64,000 nt of DNA from DASWNP01 sp036399175 (GCA_036399175.1 DASWNP010000026.1:62001-126000), one strand, 5' to 3'; counted from the first letter of the stretch, positions 44,175-55,854 are shown. Notes: generated by a model not told the origin, from the letters alone. Program-made: numbers and translations.

Positions 44175-45359
44175 CTACGGCTGGCGCGGCGTGTCCTGAG
44201 TGGTGGCGGTAACAGACGACTTGGCGAAGTAGCCCTGCCGATAGGTGAGACGAAGGTTCTGCTTGCGCATCTCGGGATTGACGACCTCGATTTTCACCTG
44301 CCGGTATGAGCCGTCCTTCTTCTTGTTGGTGGGCGAGTAGGCGACGAGGTATTGCGAGCGCAGCTCCTGCTGAATCTGCGCGAAGGCGGCGCGCAGGTCT
44401 GACTCGTCGCGCGGGAAGTACGCGCGCCCGCCCGTGCGCTCGGATACTTTGCGCAGCGACGCTTCCTCGACGCCGTCGAAGTTGAAGCTGTCGCCGATGC
44501 CGATGGAGTAGATGACTGCGTCGGACTTGATGGCGTGGTCGATGGCCTCGGTCATCTTCAGACGGCTGCTGGTATCAACTCCGTCGCTCAGGAGAATGAT
44601 GGCGCGTCGCGTCTTGTCGGAAGTGTCGGAGAGAATCTCTTTCGACGTGACCCAGAGGGCATCCCAGATGGCGGTCGAGCCTGCGCGAGCCTGATTCGTG
44701 CCGGAAATCGGCGGAGTGCCGGGAACCATCACGCCGCCGCCCATGTAGCCCGAAGGCGGGACGAACTCGATTCTGTCAATCGCGCCCCGGATGCGCGAGG
44801 CGTTGCCGGTCAAGCCCTGTTCGAGCGTCGCATCGCCAGTGAAGGAGACGACGGCCACCTCGTCTTTGCCGGGACGAATGACCGCATCGACGAAGACGCG
44901 CGCAGCCCTCTTCTCTTCGGGCAGCGTACGCTCCTGCGAGGCACTGGTATCGACGAGGATGGCGAGCGAGAGCGGGCGGTCGGTCTCACGCTGGAAAGTG
45001 AAAATCTCCTGCGGCACGCCGTCTTCCGTGACGCGCACGTCCTGCTGCGTCAGCGTCGTGATGAAACGCTTGTTCTTGTCGATGGCCGTAAAGAGCACGT
45101 TGGTCACGTCCGTCTCGACGCGCTCGACATCGTCGTCGTCCTGAAGCGTCGTGTCGTCGTTGCGGCGCGGCGTCTGTCGCGGCTGTGCGGGCGGCTGCTG
45201 CTGCGGGGAAGCATCGGCGGCGCGGCGCGGCCGACTGGCCGACGCCGCTTCGCCCGAAGTGTCCTGCGCCGAAGAGGGAGCGACGCCGCTCCAAAGCAGC
45301 GCCACCATCAAAAGAGACGCCAACGCCTGCCCAAACTGTCTGCGATAAAACATCTTCAT
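44175..45359 (-). CDS. Secreted VWA-domain protein (acidobacterial VWFA-related type)
   Basis: The product is about 394 residues from ATG 45359; an in-frame ATG at 45392 lies in a repeat. It has a signal peptide, a Gln/Pro/Arg-rich linker, the conserved entry IDKNKRFITTLTQQDVRVTEDG, a VWA domain with MIDAS DTSAS and the closing block YLVAYSPTNKKKDGSYRQV. It is a clear paralogue of the gene at 22974, with the same module order. It is probably secreted across the inner membrane. The next gene upstream is another VWA gene, the pair being split by a CGTAAAT-class repeat. Confidence 0.87.
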   Translation of the reverse strand: MKMFYRRQFGQALASLLMVALLWSGVAPSSAQDTSGEAASASRPRRAADASPQQQPPAQPRQTPRRNDDTTLQDDDDVERVETDVTNVLFTAIDKNKRFITTLTQQDVRVTEDGVPQEIFTFQRETDRPLSLAILVDTSASQERTLPEEKRAARVFVDAVIRPGKDEVAVVSFTGDATLEQGLTGNASRIRGAIDRIEFVPPSGYMGGGVMVPGTPPISGTNQARAGSTAIWDALWVTSKEILSDTSDKTRRAIILLSDGVDTSSRLKMTEAIDHAIKSDAVIYSIGIGDSFNFDGVEEASLRKVSERTGGRAYFPRDESDLRAAFAQIQQELRSQYLVAYSPTNKKKDGSYRQVKIEVVNPEMRKQNLRLTYRQGYFAKSSVTATTQDTPRQP

Positions 45360-45372
45360 ATCTTTCAAAAGC

Positions 45373-45450
45373 CGTAAATCGTGAATCGTCAATCGTCAAT
45401 CGTGAAAACCAGTTCTTATCTATTTACCATTTACGATTTACGATTCACGG
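45373..45450. repeat. Heptamer inverted repeat, CGTAAAT class (copy 3)
   Basis: The left-arm units are CGTAAAT, CGTGAAT, CGTCAAT, CGTCAAT, CGTGAAA. The right arm (about 45425-45450) is the reverse complement. The centre is AAACCAGTTCTTATC. It lies between the two leftward VWA genes. Confidence 0.93.
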
Positions 45451-45455
45451 TCTTC

Positions 45456-46523
45456 TTATCTGACCGTATCGCTCAGGGCTGTATAGCCATCCCTGGCTCT
45501 GACCTTGAGGCCGTCGCGCCCCGGCGCGAGCTTGACCTCAATCTTACGAAACTTGCCGTCGTAGACGTTGTTCGTCGGCTTGTAGGTGATGAGATATTGC
45601 GAGCGCAGCTCTTTGGCAATCTTGGTGAAGGAGCGTTCCAGCTCCAGAAAATCGCCTGTGAAGAAAGCCTTGCCGCCGGTCTTCTCGCAGAGCTTGACGA
45701 GGTCGCGGTCGCCCTGGTCTTTGACCGTTCCGGCTTCGACGCCGGGGACAGTCCCGGAGAATCCGGCTTTCGTCGAGATGGCGAAGACGACGGTCTCGGT
45801 GCGCTGCGCGAGGTCGATGGCGTCCTGCAAGCGCGCGCGGCTGTAGGTGTCGTCGCCGTCGGTGATGACGACGAGCACGCGCCGAGCCGCGCCGAGGCTT
45901 CTGAACTTCTCGTCGCAAAACTGCCAGATGGCATCGTAGAGCGCGGTCTGCGTGCCCGGCTTCTTGACGCTGTAGACGGCGCGGTCTAAGAGATCGAGCT
46001 TGTCTGTGAAGTCTTGCAGGAGCTTGACCTCGTGGTCGAAGGTGACGAAGGCCACCTTATCTTTGCGCAGGCGGATGACTGTATGGATGAAGTTCATCGC
46101 CGCTTCCTGCTCAAACTTGAGCTTGCCTGCGGTCGAAGAAGAAGTGTCCATCAACACGCCGACGTAGATGGGCAGACGCTCGCGCTCGTCAACGAAGGAT
46201 TCTATCTGCTGCGGTCGCTTGTCTTCGAGAATTACGAAATCGCTCGCCGTCAAACCCGAAACCGGCTGCTCTTTCTTGTCGAGCACGGTGATGGGCAGCC
46301 GCACCAGTCGAATCGTGACGCGCTCCTGCTCGTCCGCGTCCTGAGCCGAAGAGGACGCGCCGGTCGCACGAGGCGTCTGCTGTGACGGCTCAGCCGAGTC
46401 GGCGGCGGCGGAGGATTGGGGCACGCTTGCCGGGCTTGCTCCGGTCTTCGAGGCAGACAGGGACGCACCCGCCAGAGCGAGCGTCGTGGCCGCGAAGAGA
46501 GTTACGAAAATAAGAGTTCTCAT
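45456..46523 (-). CDS. Secreted VWA-domain protein (acidobacterial VWFA-related type)
   Basis: The product is 355 residues with a signal peptide (about 1-25) and a Ser/Ala-rich linker. The family entry VTIRLVRLPITVLDKKEQPVSG is followed by SDFVILEDK, a VWA domain with MIDAS DTSSS and C-terminal YLITYKPTNNVYDGKFRKI. It is more distant from the other three paralogues. Its upstream region carries an extended -10 promoter (46653-46661) and a leader of about 125 bases. Confidence 0.87.
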   Translation of the reverse strand: MRTLIFVTLFAATTLALAGASLSASKTGASPASVPQSSAAADSAEPSQQTPRATGASSSAQDADEQERVTIRLVRLPITVLDKKEQPVSGLTASDFVILEDKRPQQIESFVDERERLPIYVGVLMDTSSSTAGKLKFEQEAAMNFIHTVIRLRKDKVAFVTFDHEVKLLQDFTDKLDLLDRAVYSVKKPGTQTALYDAIWQFCDEKFRSLGAARRVLVVITDGDDTYSRARLQDAIDLAQRTETVVFAISTKAGFSGTVPGVEAGTVKDQGDRDLVKLCEKTGGKAFFTGDFLELERSFTKIAKELRSQYLITYKPTNNVYDGKFRKIEVKLAPGRDGLKVRARDGYTALSDTVR

Positions 46524-46652
46524 AGCTTAACGAATTTATTCGTGGGGAATCTGACGCGCCGGGCTAAAATCTCTGCAAACCCGTCACTTTCGATGCCATC
46601 CGCGCAACGCGCCGTTGCTTCTGAAAAGTCCTGACGGTGAAGATTGGACGCC

Positions 46653-46661
46653 AGTATAACA
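46653..46661 (-). promoter_or_regulatory. Extended -10 promoter element for the VWA gene
   Basis: The minus strand reads TGTTATACT, the same 9-mer as at 41610-41618 and likewise next to a heptamer hairpin (here 11 bases away). It would drive the leftward VWA gene. Confidence 0.45.
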
Positions 46662-46671
46662 AGCCTGGAGC

Positions 46672-46790
46672 AAAGGTAAAAAGGGCAAAAGGCGAAAGGC
46701 GAAAGGCGAAGGGCGAAGACGAGAGAACAGAATCAAAAATGTGGATTCCGACGCCCTTTTGCCATTTTTCCTTTTGCCCTTTTACCTTTC
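46672..46790. repeat. Heptamer inverted repeat, AAAGGGA class (copy 2)
   Basis: The left arm is AAGGGCA, AAAGGCG, AAAGGCG, AAAGGCG, AAGGGCG. The right arm 46750-46790 is the reverse complement. It sits between two divergent promoters (46653-46661 and 46798-46806). Confidence 0.93.
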
Positions 46791-46797
46791 TGTGCAG

Positions 46798-46806
46798 TGT
46801 TATAAT
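46798..46806 (+). promoter_or_regulatory. Extended -10 promoter with perfect TATAAT
   Basis: TGTTATAAT begins eight bases after the end of a heptamer hairpin. Transcription would start near 46813, about 27 bases before the ATG of the small membrane protein. Confidence 0.6.
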
Positions 46807-46839
46807 GCGGCGTCAGGCAGCTTCTTTCTCCGGGCGAAT

Positions 46840-47259
46840 ATGACGAGACAAGGCTTTAGAAGATTGCTCATTCTTTCGTGGCTTCTCGGGCTGGCGTCAA
46901 TCGCGGTGTCAATGGCGACGATTGCATATCTTCCGCCTGAGCTAAGGAATTACGTAGAAGCGCAGAGGCATGCTGAACTGACAGTTAAAGATTGGGTTGT
47001 ATTCACAGTTGGTATGTCCCTTCTCATTGGCTACATCATTATCTCCGCAGGTCTCTACAGATTCAGGGCGTGGGCGAAAAATCTTCTTCTGCCTATCAAC
47101 ATAGCCGGGATACTGATGACGCCTCTGTACGGGGCATTTATCATGAGTGGTTGGGTAAATGCTCTCTCTTATTTGTATGCTCTGGTTAATGGAGGCATTG
47201 TGTTCCTCGTCTATTTCTCGCCGGTCGGCCAGATGTTTACAACGGAGGGCAATGTCTAA
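46840..47259 (+). CDS. Small hypothetical membrane protein
   Basis: The product is 139 residues with four predicted helices (about 8-27, 50-73, 82-102, 108-130). The DNA is visibly A/T-richer than the rest of the window, with many A/T-ending codons, suggesting recent acquisition. I do not recognise a family. A strong promoter lies just upstream. A longer in-frame version starting at 46741 would be encoded by a repeat and can be dismissed. Confidence 0.7.
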   Translation: MTRQGFRRLLILSWLLGLASIAVSMATIAYLPPELRNYVEAQRHAELTVKDWVVFTVGMSLLIGYIIISAGLYRFRAWAKNLLLPINIAGILMTPLYGAFIMSGWVNALSYLYALVNGGIVFLVYFSPVGQMFTTEGNV

Positions 47260-47380
47260 CGACGACCACCTGCGCCCGTCGAGCCAGAGGGCTGCAACTA
47301 TAGACTGTCGCAAACGTCTCCCCGAAGACGGAGGCCACTTGAGAGCGACGAGCTGGTAGGTTTTAAGAGGCGTTTTTTCT

Positions 47381-49915
<2,535 letters not shown>

Positions 49916-49929
49916 ATAAAAGCAATTCA

Positions 49930-50067
49930 AACAGGGATAGACAGGAGGAACAGAAATGCGGAATGCTGAATGCGGAATGCTGAATGAAAAGCAGAAAGCT
50001 TTGGTCTTTTAATTCATCATTCATCATTCCGCATTCAGCATTTGTCTTTATTCTGTCTATCCCTGTT
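49930..50067. repeat. Compound heptamer inverted repeat, GAATGCG class with outer ACAGGGATAGACAG arms
   Basis: The inner part has GAATGCT/GAATGCG units with centre AAAGCTTTGGTCTT. Outside lies an additional perfect arm pair: AACAGGGATAGACAG at 49930-49944 and its complement at 50053-50067. It lies between convergent genes and is followed by an A/T-rich run. It could act as a bidirectional terminator here. Confidence 0.95.
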
Positions 50068-50075
50068 AATTTTTT

Positions 50076-51068
50076 TCATCTTTCAATCGCTTCGAGAAAG
50101 GCTTTTAACTCAGGCGGGAGCGGGGCTTTGAAGCGTAGGGGTTCGCGGGTGCGCGGATGATGAAAGGCGAGCTGTTCGGCGTGAAGAAAGTGGCGTCGGA
50201 GGGCGGCGATTGTTTGCCGCAGGCGGGCGTCGGGGAGGTTTCGGTCGCGCCCGCCGCCGTAAGCTTCGTCGCCGACTACGGGGTGCTTGAGCCATGAGAG
50301 ATGGACGCGAATCTGGTGCGTGCGTCCGGTCTTGATTTCCACGTCGAGCAGGGTGAAGCGTTCGTAGCGGCGGCTGACGCGGTAGAGCGTGAGGGCTTCG
50401 CGCCCGCCGCGAACGACCGACATGCGCGTGCGCTGTCGCGGGTCGCGCCCGATGGGCTCGTCGATGCGCCCCGCCTCCGCCGGCAAGCGACCGTGGACGA
50501 GCGCGACGTAGGACTTGAAGACCTCGCGCGAGCGAAACTGTTCTGCGAGCTTTTCGTGCGCGGCTTCGTGCTTCGCCACGACGAGGAGGCCGGAGGTGTC
50601 GCGGTCGAGGCGGTGGACGAGACCGGGGCGAAGCGAGCCCGCGTGAGTGGAGAGTTTCCGGAAGTGGAAGGCGAGCGCGTTGGCGAGCGTACCCTTTGAG
50701 ATTCCGGCTGCCGGATGAACCACCAGCCCGGCCTGTTTGTTGACGACCAGCAGGTCTTCGTCTTCGTAGACTATCTCGATTGGAATATCTTCGGGCGTGA
50801 GATTGAGCGGCGGGGGGGCGGCCAGCTCGACTTCTATCTCTTCGCCCGCGCGCAGCTTGTATGAAGGCTTGCGCGCACGCCCGCCGACGAGCACGTCGCC
50901 CTCTTCAATCAGCCGCTTGAGCGACGTGCGGCTCGCCGCGTCGATGCGTGCGGCCAGATAGGCGTCGAGACGCGCGCCCGCGTCCTCCGTCGAGACTTCA
51001 AACGCGAGCGTCTCCAACTCCGTCTCTGCCGGAGCGTCTGCGCCCGCGCCTCCTTCGTCCACACTCAC
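50076..51068 (-). CDS. rluD: RluD-family 23S rRNA pseudouridine synthase
   Basis: The product is 330 residues, GTG start. The S4 RNA-binding domain (about 30-100) has RLDAYLAARIDAASRTSLKRL, and the catalytic domain has PIEIVYEDEDLLVVNKQAGLVVHPA and the catalytic Asp in HRLDRDTSGLLVVAK. RluD isomerises uridines in helix 69 of 23S rRNA. It starts 15 bases after the lgt stop, so it ends the ileS-lspA-lgt-rluD run. RluC cannot be fully excluded, but the VHPAAG region fits RluD. Confidence 0.93.
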   Translation of the reverse strand: MSVDEGGAGADAPAETELETLAFEVSTEDAGARLDAYLAARIDAASRTSLKRLIEEGDVLVGGRARKPSYKLRAGEEIEVELAAPPPLNLTPEDIPIEIVYEDEDLLVVNKQAGLVVHPAAGISKGTLANALAFHFRKLSTHAGSLRPGLVHRLDRDTSGLLVVAKHEAAHEKLAEQFRSREVFKSYVALVHGRLPAEAGRIDEPIGRDPRQRTRMSVVRGGREALTLYRVSRRYERFTLLDVEIKTGRTHQIRVHLSWLKHPVVGDEAYGGGRDRNLPDARLRQTIAALRRHFLHAEQLAFHHPRTREPLRFKAPLPPELKAFLEAIER

Positions 51069-51083
51069 TTTCGTTTTGATACC

Positions 51084-51974
51084 TCAAGCTCGCGCCGTCG
51101 TCGAAACCGAAGCGCCGCCTTCTCCCTCGCGCTGTTCTTTCCCTTGTGCTTCGTTTGGCGACCTTCTCAAGCCCATGTTGCCGTCGTCAGGCGCAGCGCG
51201 ACGCCAACGCCTGATGAGCAGGACGAGCGCGCCGAGGCCGACGACGAGGCTGATGAGCTGCGACGTAGAGAGTCCGGTCAGAGTAGTTAGTCCGAGGATG
51301 TCGCCGCGCGGGTCGTCGCGGACGAACTCGATGGTGAAGCGCAAAAGGCTATAGAGCACGGCGTAGAGCAGAACGATTTGACCGTCGAAGCGTTTGCGTC
51401 GATGAAGCCAGAGCAGCAGGAAGAAGAGGGCGAGCGCGGCGAACGATTCGTAAAGCTGCGTCGGGTGCAGGTGCGCGCCGAAGGGCACGCCCGTCACCTC
51501 ATGCCCGGCGCGCGTGAACTCCACTCCCCAGGGAAGCCCGGTCGGCTTGCCCCAGCAGCAACCGGCGGCGAAGCAGCCCTGCCGCCCGATGGCCTGCCCC
51601 AAAGCGATGCTCGGCGCGAACGCGTCCGCAGTCTTCCACCACGGCAGACGGTAGCGACGAATCAGCATGTAGCCCGCAAGGATGCCGCCGATGAGGCCGC
51701 CGTAGAAGACGCCGCCCGAGCGCAGGAAGTCGAGCGACACCAGATGCCACGGGTTCGCCCTGTACTCCGGCTCAGCCCACAGCATCAGAACCTTCGAGCC
51801 CACGAGCGCCGCCAGCAGAATCCAGAGCCCCAGGTCGTAAACCCTCTCGCGCGGCAACCCGTCGCGCGCGGCCAGTCGCGCCGACATAAACAGCGCCGCC
51901 AGAAAGGCCGTCGCTAAAAGCAGCCCGTAAGTGTTAATCGGAAAACTGCCGATGCGAAAAAGTTCCGGATACAT
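51084..51974 (-). CDS. lgt: Prolipoprotein diacylglyceryl transferase
   Basis: The product is 296 residues with seven membrane helices. The Lgt signature is RSGGVFYGGLIGG, then GQAIGRQGCFAAGCCWGKP and HPTQLYES. It transfers diacylglyceryl from phosphatidylglycerol to the lipobox Cys, the first lipoprotein maturation step. A charged C-terminal tail of about 40 residues is unusual. The start follows an AAAGGGA-class hairpin by nine bases and has no Shine-Dalgarno. Pairing with lspA gives both steps of lipoprotein processing in one run. Confidence 0.96.
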   Translation of the reverse strand: MYPELFRIGSFPINTYGLLLATAFLAALFMSARLAARDGLPRERVYDLGLWILLAALVGSKVLMLWAEPEYRANPWHLVSLDFLRSGGVFYGGLIGGILAGYMLIRRYRLPWWKTADAFAPSIALGQAIGRQGCFAAGCCWGKPTGLPWGVEFTRAGHEVTGVPFGAHLHPTQLYESFAALALFFLLLWLHRRKRFDGQIVLLYAVLYSLLRFTIEFVRDDPRGDILGLTTLTGLSTSQLISLVVGLGALVLLIRRWRRAAPDDGNMGLRRSPNEAQGKEQREGEGGASVSTTARA

Positions 51975-51983
51975 AATTCAAGA

Positions 51984-52098
51984 CGAAGGGGGAAAAGGGG
52001 AAAGGAAAAAGGGGAAGGGGATAAAATCCAATTCACCTTATTGTGTGACGCTCTCTGTCTTTCCCCTTTTCCCTTTTCCCTTTTCCCTTTTCCCTTCC
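51984..52098. repeat. Heptamer-like inverted repeat, AAAGGGA class (copy 3)
   Basis: The left arm 51984-52023 has GGGGGAAAAGGGG units. The right arm 52059-52098 is a run of CCCTTTT units. The centre holds AAATCCAATTCACCTTATTG. It lies inside the ileS-lspA-lgt-rluD run and is read through by the 3' end of lspA. Confidence 0.85.
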
Positions 52099-52574
52099 AG
52101 TATCAGGTCGAGGGCGAGAAGAAACGCGCCGGTGCAGATACTTGCGTCGGCGACGTTGAAGGTCGGCCAGTGGAAAGAGCCCGCGTGCAGGACGATGAAA
52201 TCGACGACGTAGCCGAGCCGGATGCGGTCGGTCAAATTGCCGACGATGCCTGCCAGCAGCAGCGCCGAAGCGCCGAGGATGCGGTCGTCCGAGCGCGGCG
52301 TGCGGAAGAAGTAGACGAGGACGGCGACGGCTGCGAGCGCCGCGAGCGCGACGAGAAACCAGCGCCCGAACTGGCCGCCCTCCTGCAACTGCCCGAAGGC
52401 GATGCCGGGATTCTCCGCGTAGGCGAGCTTGAAGAAACCTTCGACGACGGTGCGCTCAGCGCCGAAGCGAAGCCTGCGCACCGCCCAAGCCTTCGATGCC
52501 TGGTCGGCCAGAAAGACCGCGCAGGCCGCCAGCAGATACGCCGCCCTCCAGCCCCATCCACGCCCGACACTCAC
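52038..52574 (-). CDS. lspA: Lipoprotein signal peptidase II
   Basis: The product is 178 residues with four helices. The catalytic Asp pair is in GNLTDRIRLGYVVDF and FNVADASI, with the start motif LADQASKAWA. It cleaves the signal peptide from diacylated prolipoproteins. The C-terminal residues KREKGKGKRGKTESVTQ are encoded by the AAAGGGA-class repeat arm, so the normal end was probably near ALDLILEG. Its start overlaps the ileS stop by four bases. Confidence 0.96.
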   Translation of the reverse strand: MSVGRGWGWRAAYLLAACAVFLADQASKAWAVRRLRFGAERTVVEGFFKLAYAENPGIAFGQLQEGGQFGRWFLVALAALAAVAVLVYFFRTPRSDDRILGASALLLAGIVGNLTDRIRLGYVVDFIVLHAGSFHWPTFNVADASICTGAFLLALDLILEGKREKGKGKRGKTESVTQ

Positions 52575-55500
52575 GCCGCTTCCTCCTCAGCCTCAATCTC
52601 GGCGAGCGCCTCGATGCAGCGCTCGCACACGGTCGGGTAGCGCGCAAACTCGCCTACGCGCGTCGAGTAATTCCAGCACCGCTCGCACTTCTCGCCCTCG
52701 GCGCGCTCGACCCTCACCCTCAAGCCCCGCACCTCTTCGCCCTCGGCGGCGAGCGAGAGCGATACCTGCGAGACGATGAAGATGTAGCGCAGCTCTTCGC
52801 GGTAGTGTTGCAGAAGCTCGTAACTGCTTCTGTCCGTCTCCAGGTAGACGTGAGCTTCGAGCGCGCTCCCGATGAGCTTCGCGCTGCGCGCCTCTTCGAG
52901 CGCACGCAAGACCACGTCGCGCACCTCGAAGACCCGCGCCCAACGCGCCTTCAACTCTTCATCCGAAGAAGCCGCAGACGACTCTCCGCCGGTTTCTCTG
53001 CTCGACAGAGGAAACTCCGCGAGGTGAACCGACGCCGGGCGAGCCGCGCCGGAAGCACTTGAAGAGGATTCCCCTGAAACGTCCGCAGTGTTCGTCTCAG
53101 TAGCATTCTTCTCATCATCCTTTGCCGCGACTTGTCCGGGCAGGTTCTCCCAGATTTCGTCGGCGGTGAAGACGAGGACGGGCGCAAGGAGTCGCGCGAG
53201 CGCGTCGGCGATGCGGTAGAGCGCGGTCTGCGCCGAGCGGCGCGCGTGCGACCTGGGCGCGCTGGTGTAGAGCCTGTCCTTGATGATGTCGAAGTAGCGC
53301 GCCGAGAGCGTCACGGTGCAGAGGTTGTAGAGCGTCTGGTAGACGGTGTGATACTCGTAAGCCTCGTAAGCTTCGACGACTCGCGCGACGACCGCGTCAA
53401 GCTCGGCGAGCGCCCAACGGTCTATCTCCTGCATCTCCGCTTCGGCAACCGTATCGTGCGCGGGGTCGAAGCCGTCGAGGTTGCCGAGCGCGAAGCGCGC
53501 GGTGTTGCGCATCTTGCGATAGGCGTCGGAGACGCGTTGCAGGATTTCGGTCGAGCATCGCATGTCTTCGTGATAGTCGCCGGAGGCGACCCACAGCCGG
53601 ACAATCTCCGCGCCCGTCTCCTTGATGACATCCTGCGGGTAGATGCCGTTCCCCTGCGACTTCGACATCTTCCGCCCTTCGCCGTCCACGACCCAGCCGT
53701 GCGTTATCACGGAGCGGTAGGGCGCTCTGCCGTGAGCGGCTAGCCCCACCATCAGAGACGAGTTGAACCAGCCGCGATACTGGTCGCCGCCTTCGAGGTA
53801 AACGTCGGCAGGCCATCGCAGCTCTTCGTAGCGTTCGAGCACGGCGACGGAAGACGAGCCGCTATCGAACCAAACGTCGAGGATGTCGGTCTCCTTTCTC
53901 CAGTCCGAGCCGTCGCACTTGAGGCAACGCGCGTGAGTCTCCGGCAGAAGCTCCCGCGCTTCGCGCGCGTACCACGCGTCGGACGATTCGCGCTCGAAGA
54001 TTGCGGCGACGTGATTGATAACCTTTGGGTCGGCCAGCGCCTCGTCGCACCGCTCGCAGTAGAAGACCGGAATCGGCACGCCCCACACTCTCTGCCGCGA
54101 GACGCACCAGTCGGGACGCCCGCTCAGCATGTTTCTCATACGGTCTTCGCCCCACGCCGGTATCCAGCCGACGCGCGCAATCTCTCGGAGCGCGCCCTCG
54201 CGCAGAGACTCCGGCGCGCTCTCTTCGTTCTCCGTGAAATTGCTTCGGTCGCGCCCGTCCTCGTCCTGCTCGACCGAAGTCTCTTTCGAGAGCGCGTCGA
54301 GCGAGATGAACCACTGCGGCGTGGCGCGGAAGATAACCGGATTCTTACAGCGCCAGCAGTGCGGGTAGCGATGCTGGTAGCTCTCGCTGAAGAGGAGCGA
54401 GCCTTGCTCGCGTATGAACTCGACGATTTTCGGGTTGGCCTCGAAGACGCGCAGACCCGCGAAGTGCTCGACCTCCGGCGTGAAGCGCCCCGAGTTATCG
54501 ACGGGGCAATAGATGTCGAGGCCGTAGCGCGTGCCGATAACGAAGTCGTCGTGGCCGTGACCGGGCGCTGTGTGCACGCAGCCCGTCCCGGCCTTGCTCG
54601 CGGTCGCGCGTTTGTCGCGCGCCTCTTTCACGTCAAGCTCGGTCTCGGCGTCGGCCTCGCCGCCGAGCGTGACGTGCTCGCCGAGCAGGACGAGCGAGGT
54701 GCGGTCGAGCCACGCGTGCCGAGCTTCAAGACGGTCGAGCCGCGCGCCCGGAAAACGCGCGACGACTGCGGGCGCGAAACCGCACTTCGCCGCCACCGCT
54801 TCGACAAGCTCGCTCGCCACGATATAGACCTCTTCGCCGTGCTCTACCGCCGCATACTCGAAGACCGGATTGACGGCGATGCCGAGATTGGACGGAAGCG
54901 TCCAGGGCGTCGTCGTCCAGATGAGAAAGAAAACGTTTCGGCCGGCGAGCCTTTCATCAATCGACGCCGGGTCGCTCTTCAAAGGAAATTTGACGTAGAC
55001 GGAAGGGCTCGTGTGCTCCGCATATTCGACCTCGGCTTCGGCCAGCGCCGTCTGGTCGTGGATGCACCAGTAGACGGGGCGCGCGCCCTTGTAGACGTAG
55101 CCGCGCTCAAGGAAGCGACCGAAGAGGCGAGCCGTCTCGGCCTCGTAGGCGTTCGACATCGTGAGATAGGGGTTCTCCCAGAGGCCGAGCACGCCGAGGC
55201 GCTGGAAGTCGCGCGTCTGCCGCTTCAGGGCTTCGGCGGCGTGCTCGCGGCACGCGCGGCGCACGCTCGTCACGGGCATCTGCGCTTTCTTCTCTCCCAG
55301 CTTGCGCTCGACGAACAGCTCGATGGGCAGGCCGTGACAATCGTAGCCCGGCACATACGGCGCATCGAAGCCCATCATCGTGCGCGAGCGCACCACGAGG
55401 TCTTTGAGAATCTTGTTGAGAGCCGTGCCCAGGTGGATGTCGGAGTTGGCATAGGGCGGCCCGTCGTGCAGGATGAACTTCTCGCGCCCGGCGCGCGAGC

Positions 55501-55642
55501 GTCGAATCATCGCGTAGAGATTCATCTCCGCCCACTTCTTCAGCCGCGCGGGCTCGCTCTGTCCCAGGTTGGCCTTCTGCGCCAGCCCCGTCTTCGGCAA
55601 ATTGATAGTCTTCTTCAAATCAAGCGGTGCTTCGGTAGACAT
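52571..55642 (-). CDS. ileS: Isoleucyl-tRNA synthetase
   Basis: The product is about 1023 residues. HIGH motif is PPYANSDIHLGTALNK, KMSKS motif GRKMSKSQGN, editing-domain CP1 in between (WTTTPWTLPSNLGIAV), anticodon-binding domain and C-terminal zinc site CERCWNYSTRVGEF...CERC. It charges tRNA-Ile and edits valine. Ser/Ala-rich insertions (around 870-920) add length. I chose ATG 55642; GTG/ATG further upstream would prepend about 18 residues. Its 3' end overlaps lspA, a common arrangement. Confidence 0.97.
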   Translation of the reverse strand: MSTEAPLDLKKTINLPKTGLAQKANLGQSEPARLKKWAEMNLYAMIRRSRAGREKFILHDGPPYANSDIHLGTALNKILKDLVVRSRTMMGFDAPYVPGYDCHGLPIELFVERKLGEKKAQMPVTSVRRACREHAAEALKRQTRDFQRLGVLGLWENPYLTMSNAYEAETARLFGRFLERGYVYKGARPVYWCIHDQTALAEAEVEYAEHTSPSVYVKFPLKSDPASIDERLAGRNVFFLIWTTTPWTLPSNLGIAVNPVFEYAAVEHGEEVYIVASELVEAVAAKCGFAPAVVARFPGARLDRLEARHAWLDRTSLVLLGEHVTLGGEADAETELDVKEARDKRATASKAGTGCVHTAPGHGHDDFVIGTRYGLDIYCPVDNSGRFTPEVEHFAGLRVFEANPKIVEFIREQGSLLFSESYQHRYPHCWRCKNPVIFRATPQWFISLDALSKETSVEQDEDGRDRSNFTENEESAPESLREGALREIARVGWIPAWGEDRMRNMLSGRPDWCVSRQRVWGVPIPVFYCERCDEALADPKVINHVAAIFERESSDAWYAREARELLPETHARCLKCDGSDWRKETDILDVWFDSGSSSVAVLERYEELRWPADVYLEGGDQYRGWFNSSLMVGLAAHGRAPYRSVITHGWVVDGEGRKMSKSQGNGIYPQDVIKETGAEIVRLWVASGDYHEDMRCSTEILQRVSDAYRKMRNTARFALGNLDGFDPAHDTVAEAEMQEIDRWALAELDAVVARVVEAYEAYEYHTVYQTLYNLCTVTLSARYFDIIKDRLYTSAPRSHARRSAQTALYRIADALARLLAPVLVFTADEIWENLPGQVAAKDDEKNATETNTADVSGESSSSASGAARPASVHLAEFPLSSRETGGESSAASSDEELKARWARVFEVRDVVLRALEEARSAKLIGSALEAHVYLETDRSSYELLQHYREELRYIFIVSQVSLSLAAEGEEVRGLRVRVERAEGEKCERCWNYSTRVGEFARYPTVCERCIEALAEIEAEEEAA

Positions 55643-55762
55643 AACCTTCAGTTCACTTTCTTTCGAGCCGCGACTCGATGCGCGCCCGAACTTCACAAGA
55701 GACGCACGCGCACCCGCGACGAATCAACCATACTAGCGCACGCGCACGACAAAACAGAAACG

Positions 55763-55846
55763 ATGAATGCGGAATGATGAATGATGAATGAAACCCAAAA
55801 AGCTTTGACTTTTAATTCATCATTCATCATTCCGCATTCCGCATTT
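55763..55846. repeat. Heptamer inverted repeat, GAATGCG class (copy 3)
   Basis: The left arm is GAATGCG, GAATGAT, GAATGAT, GAATGAA. The right arm 55815-55846 is the reverse complement. The centre is AAAAAGCTTTGACTTT. It lies upstream of ileS and downstream of the coiled-coil gene, next to a classic terminator. Confidence 0.95.
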
Positions 55847-55854
55847 AACTGAAA

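Noticed and set aside
53933..55777. 614-codon open frame opposite ileS
   Set aside because: ileS has intact HIGH and KMSKS motifs. The antisense frame shows no domain.
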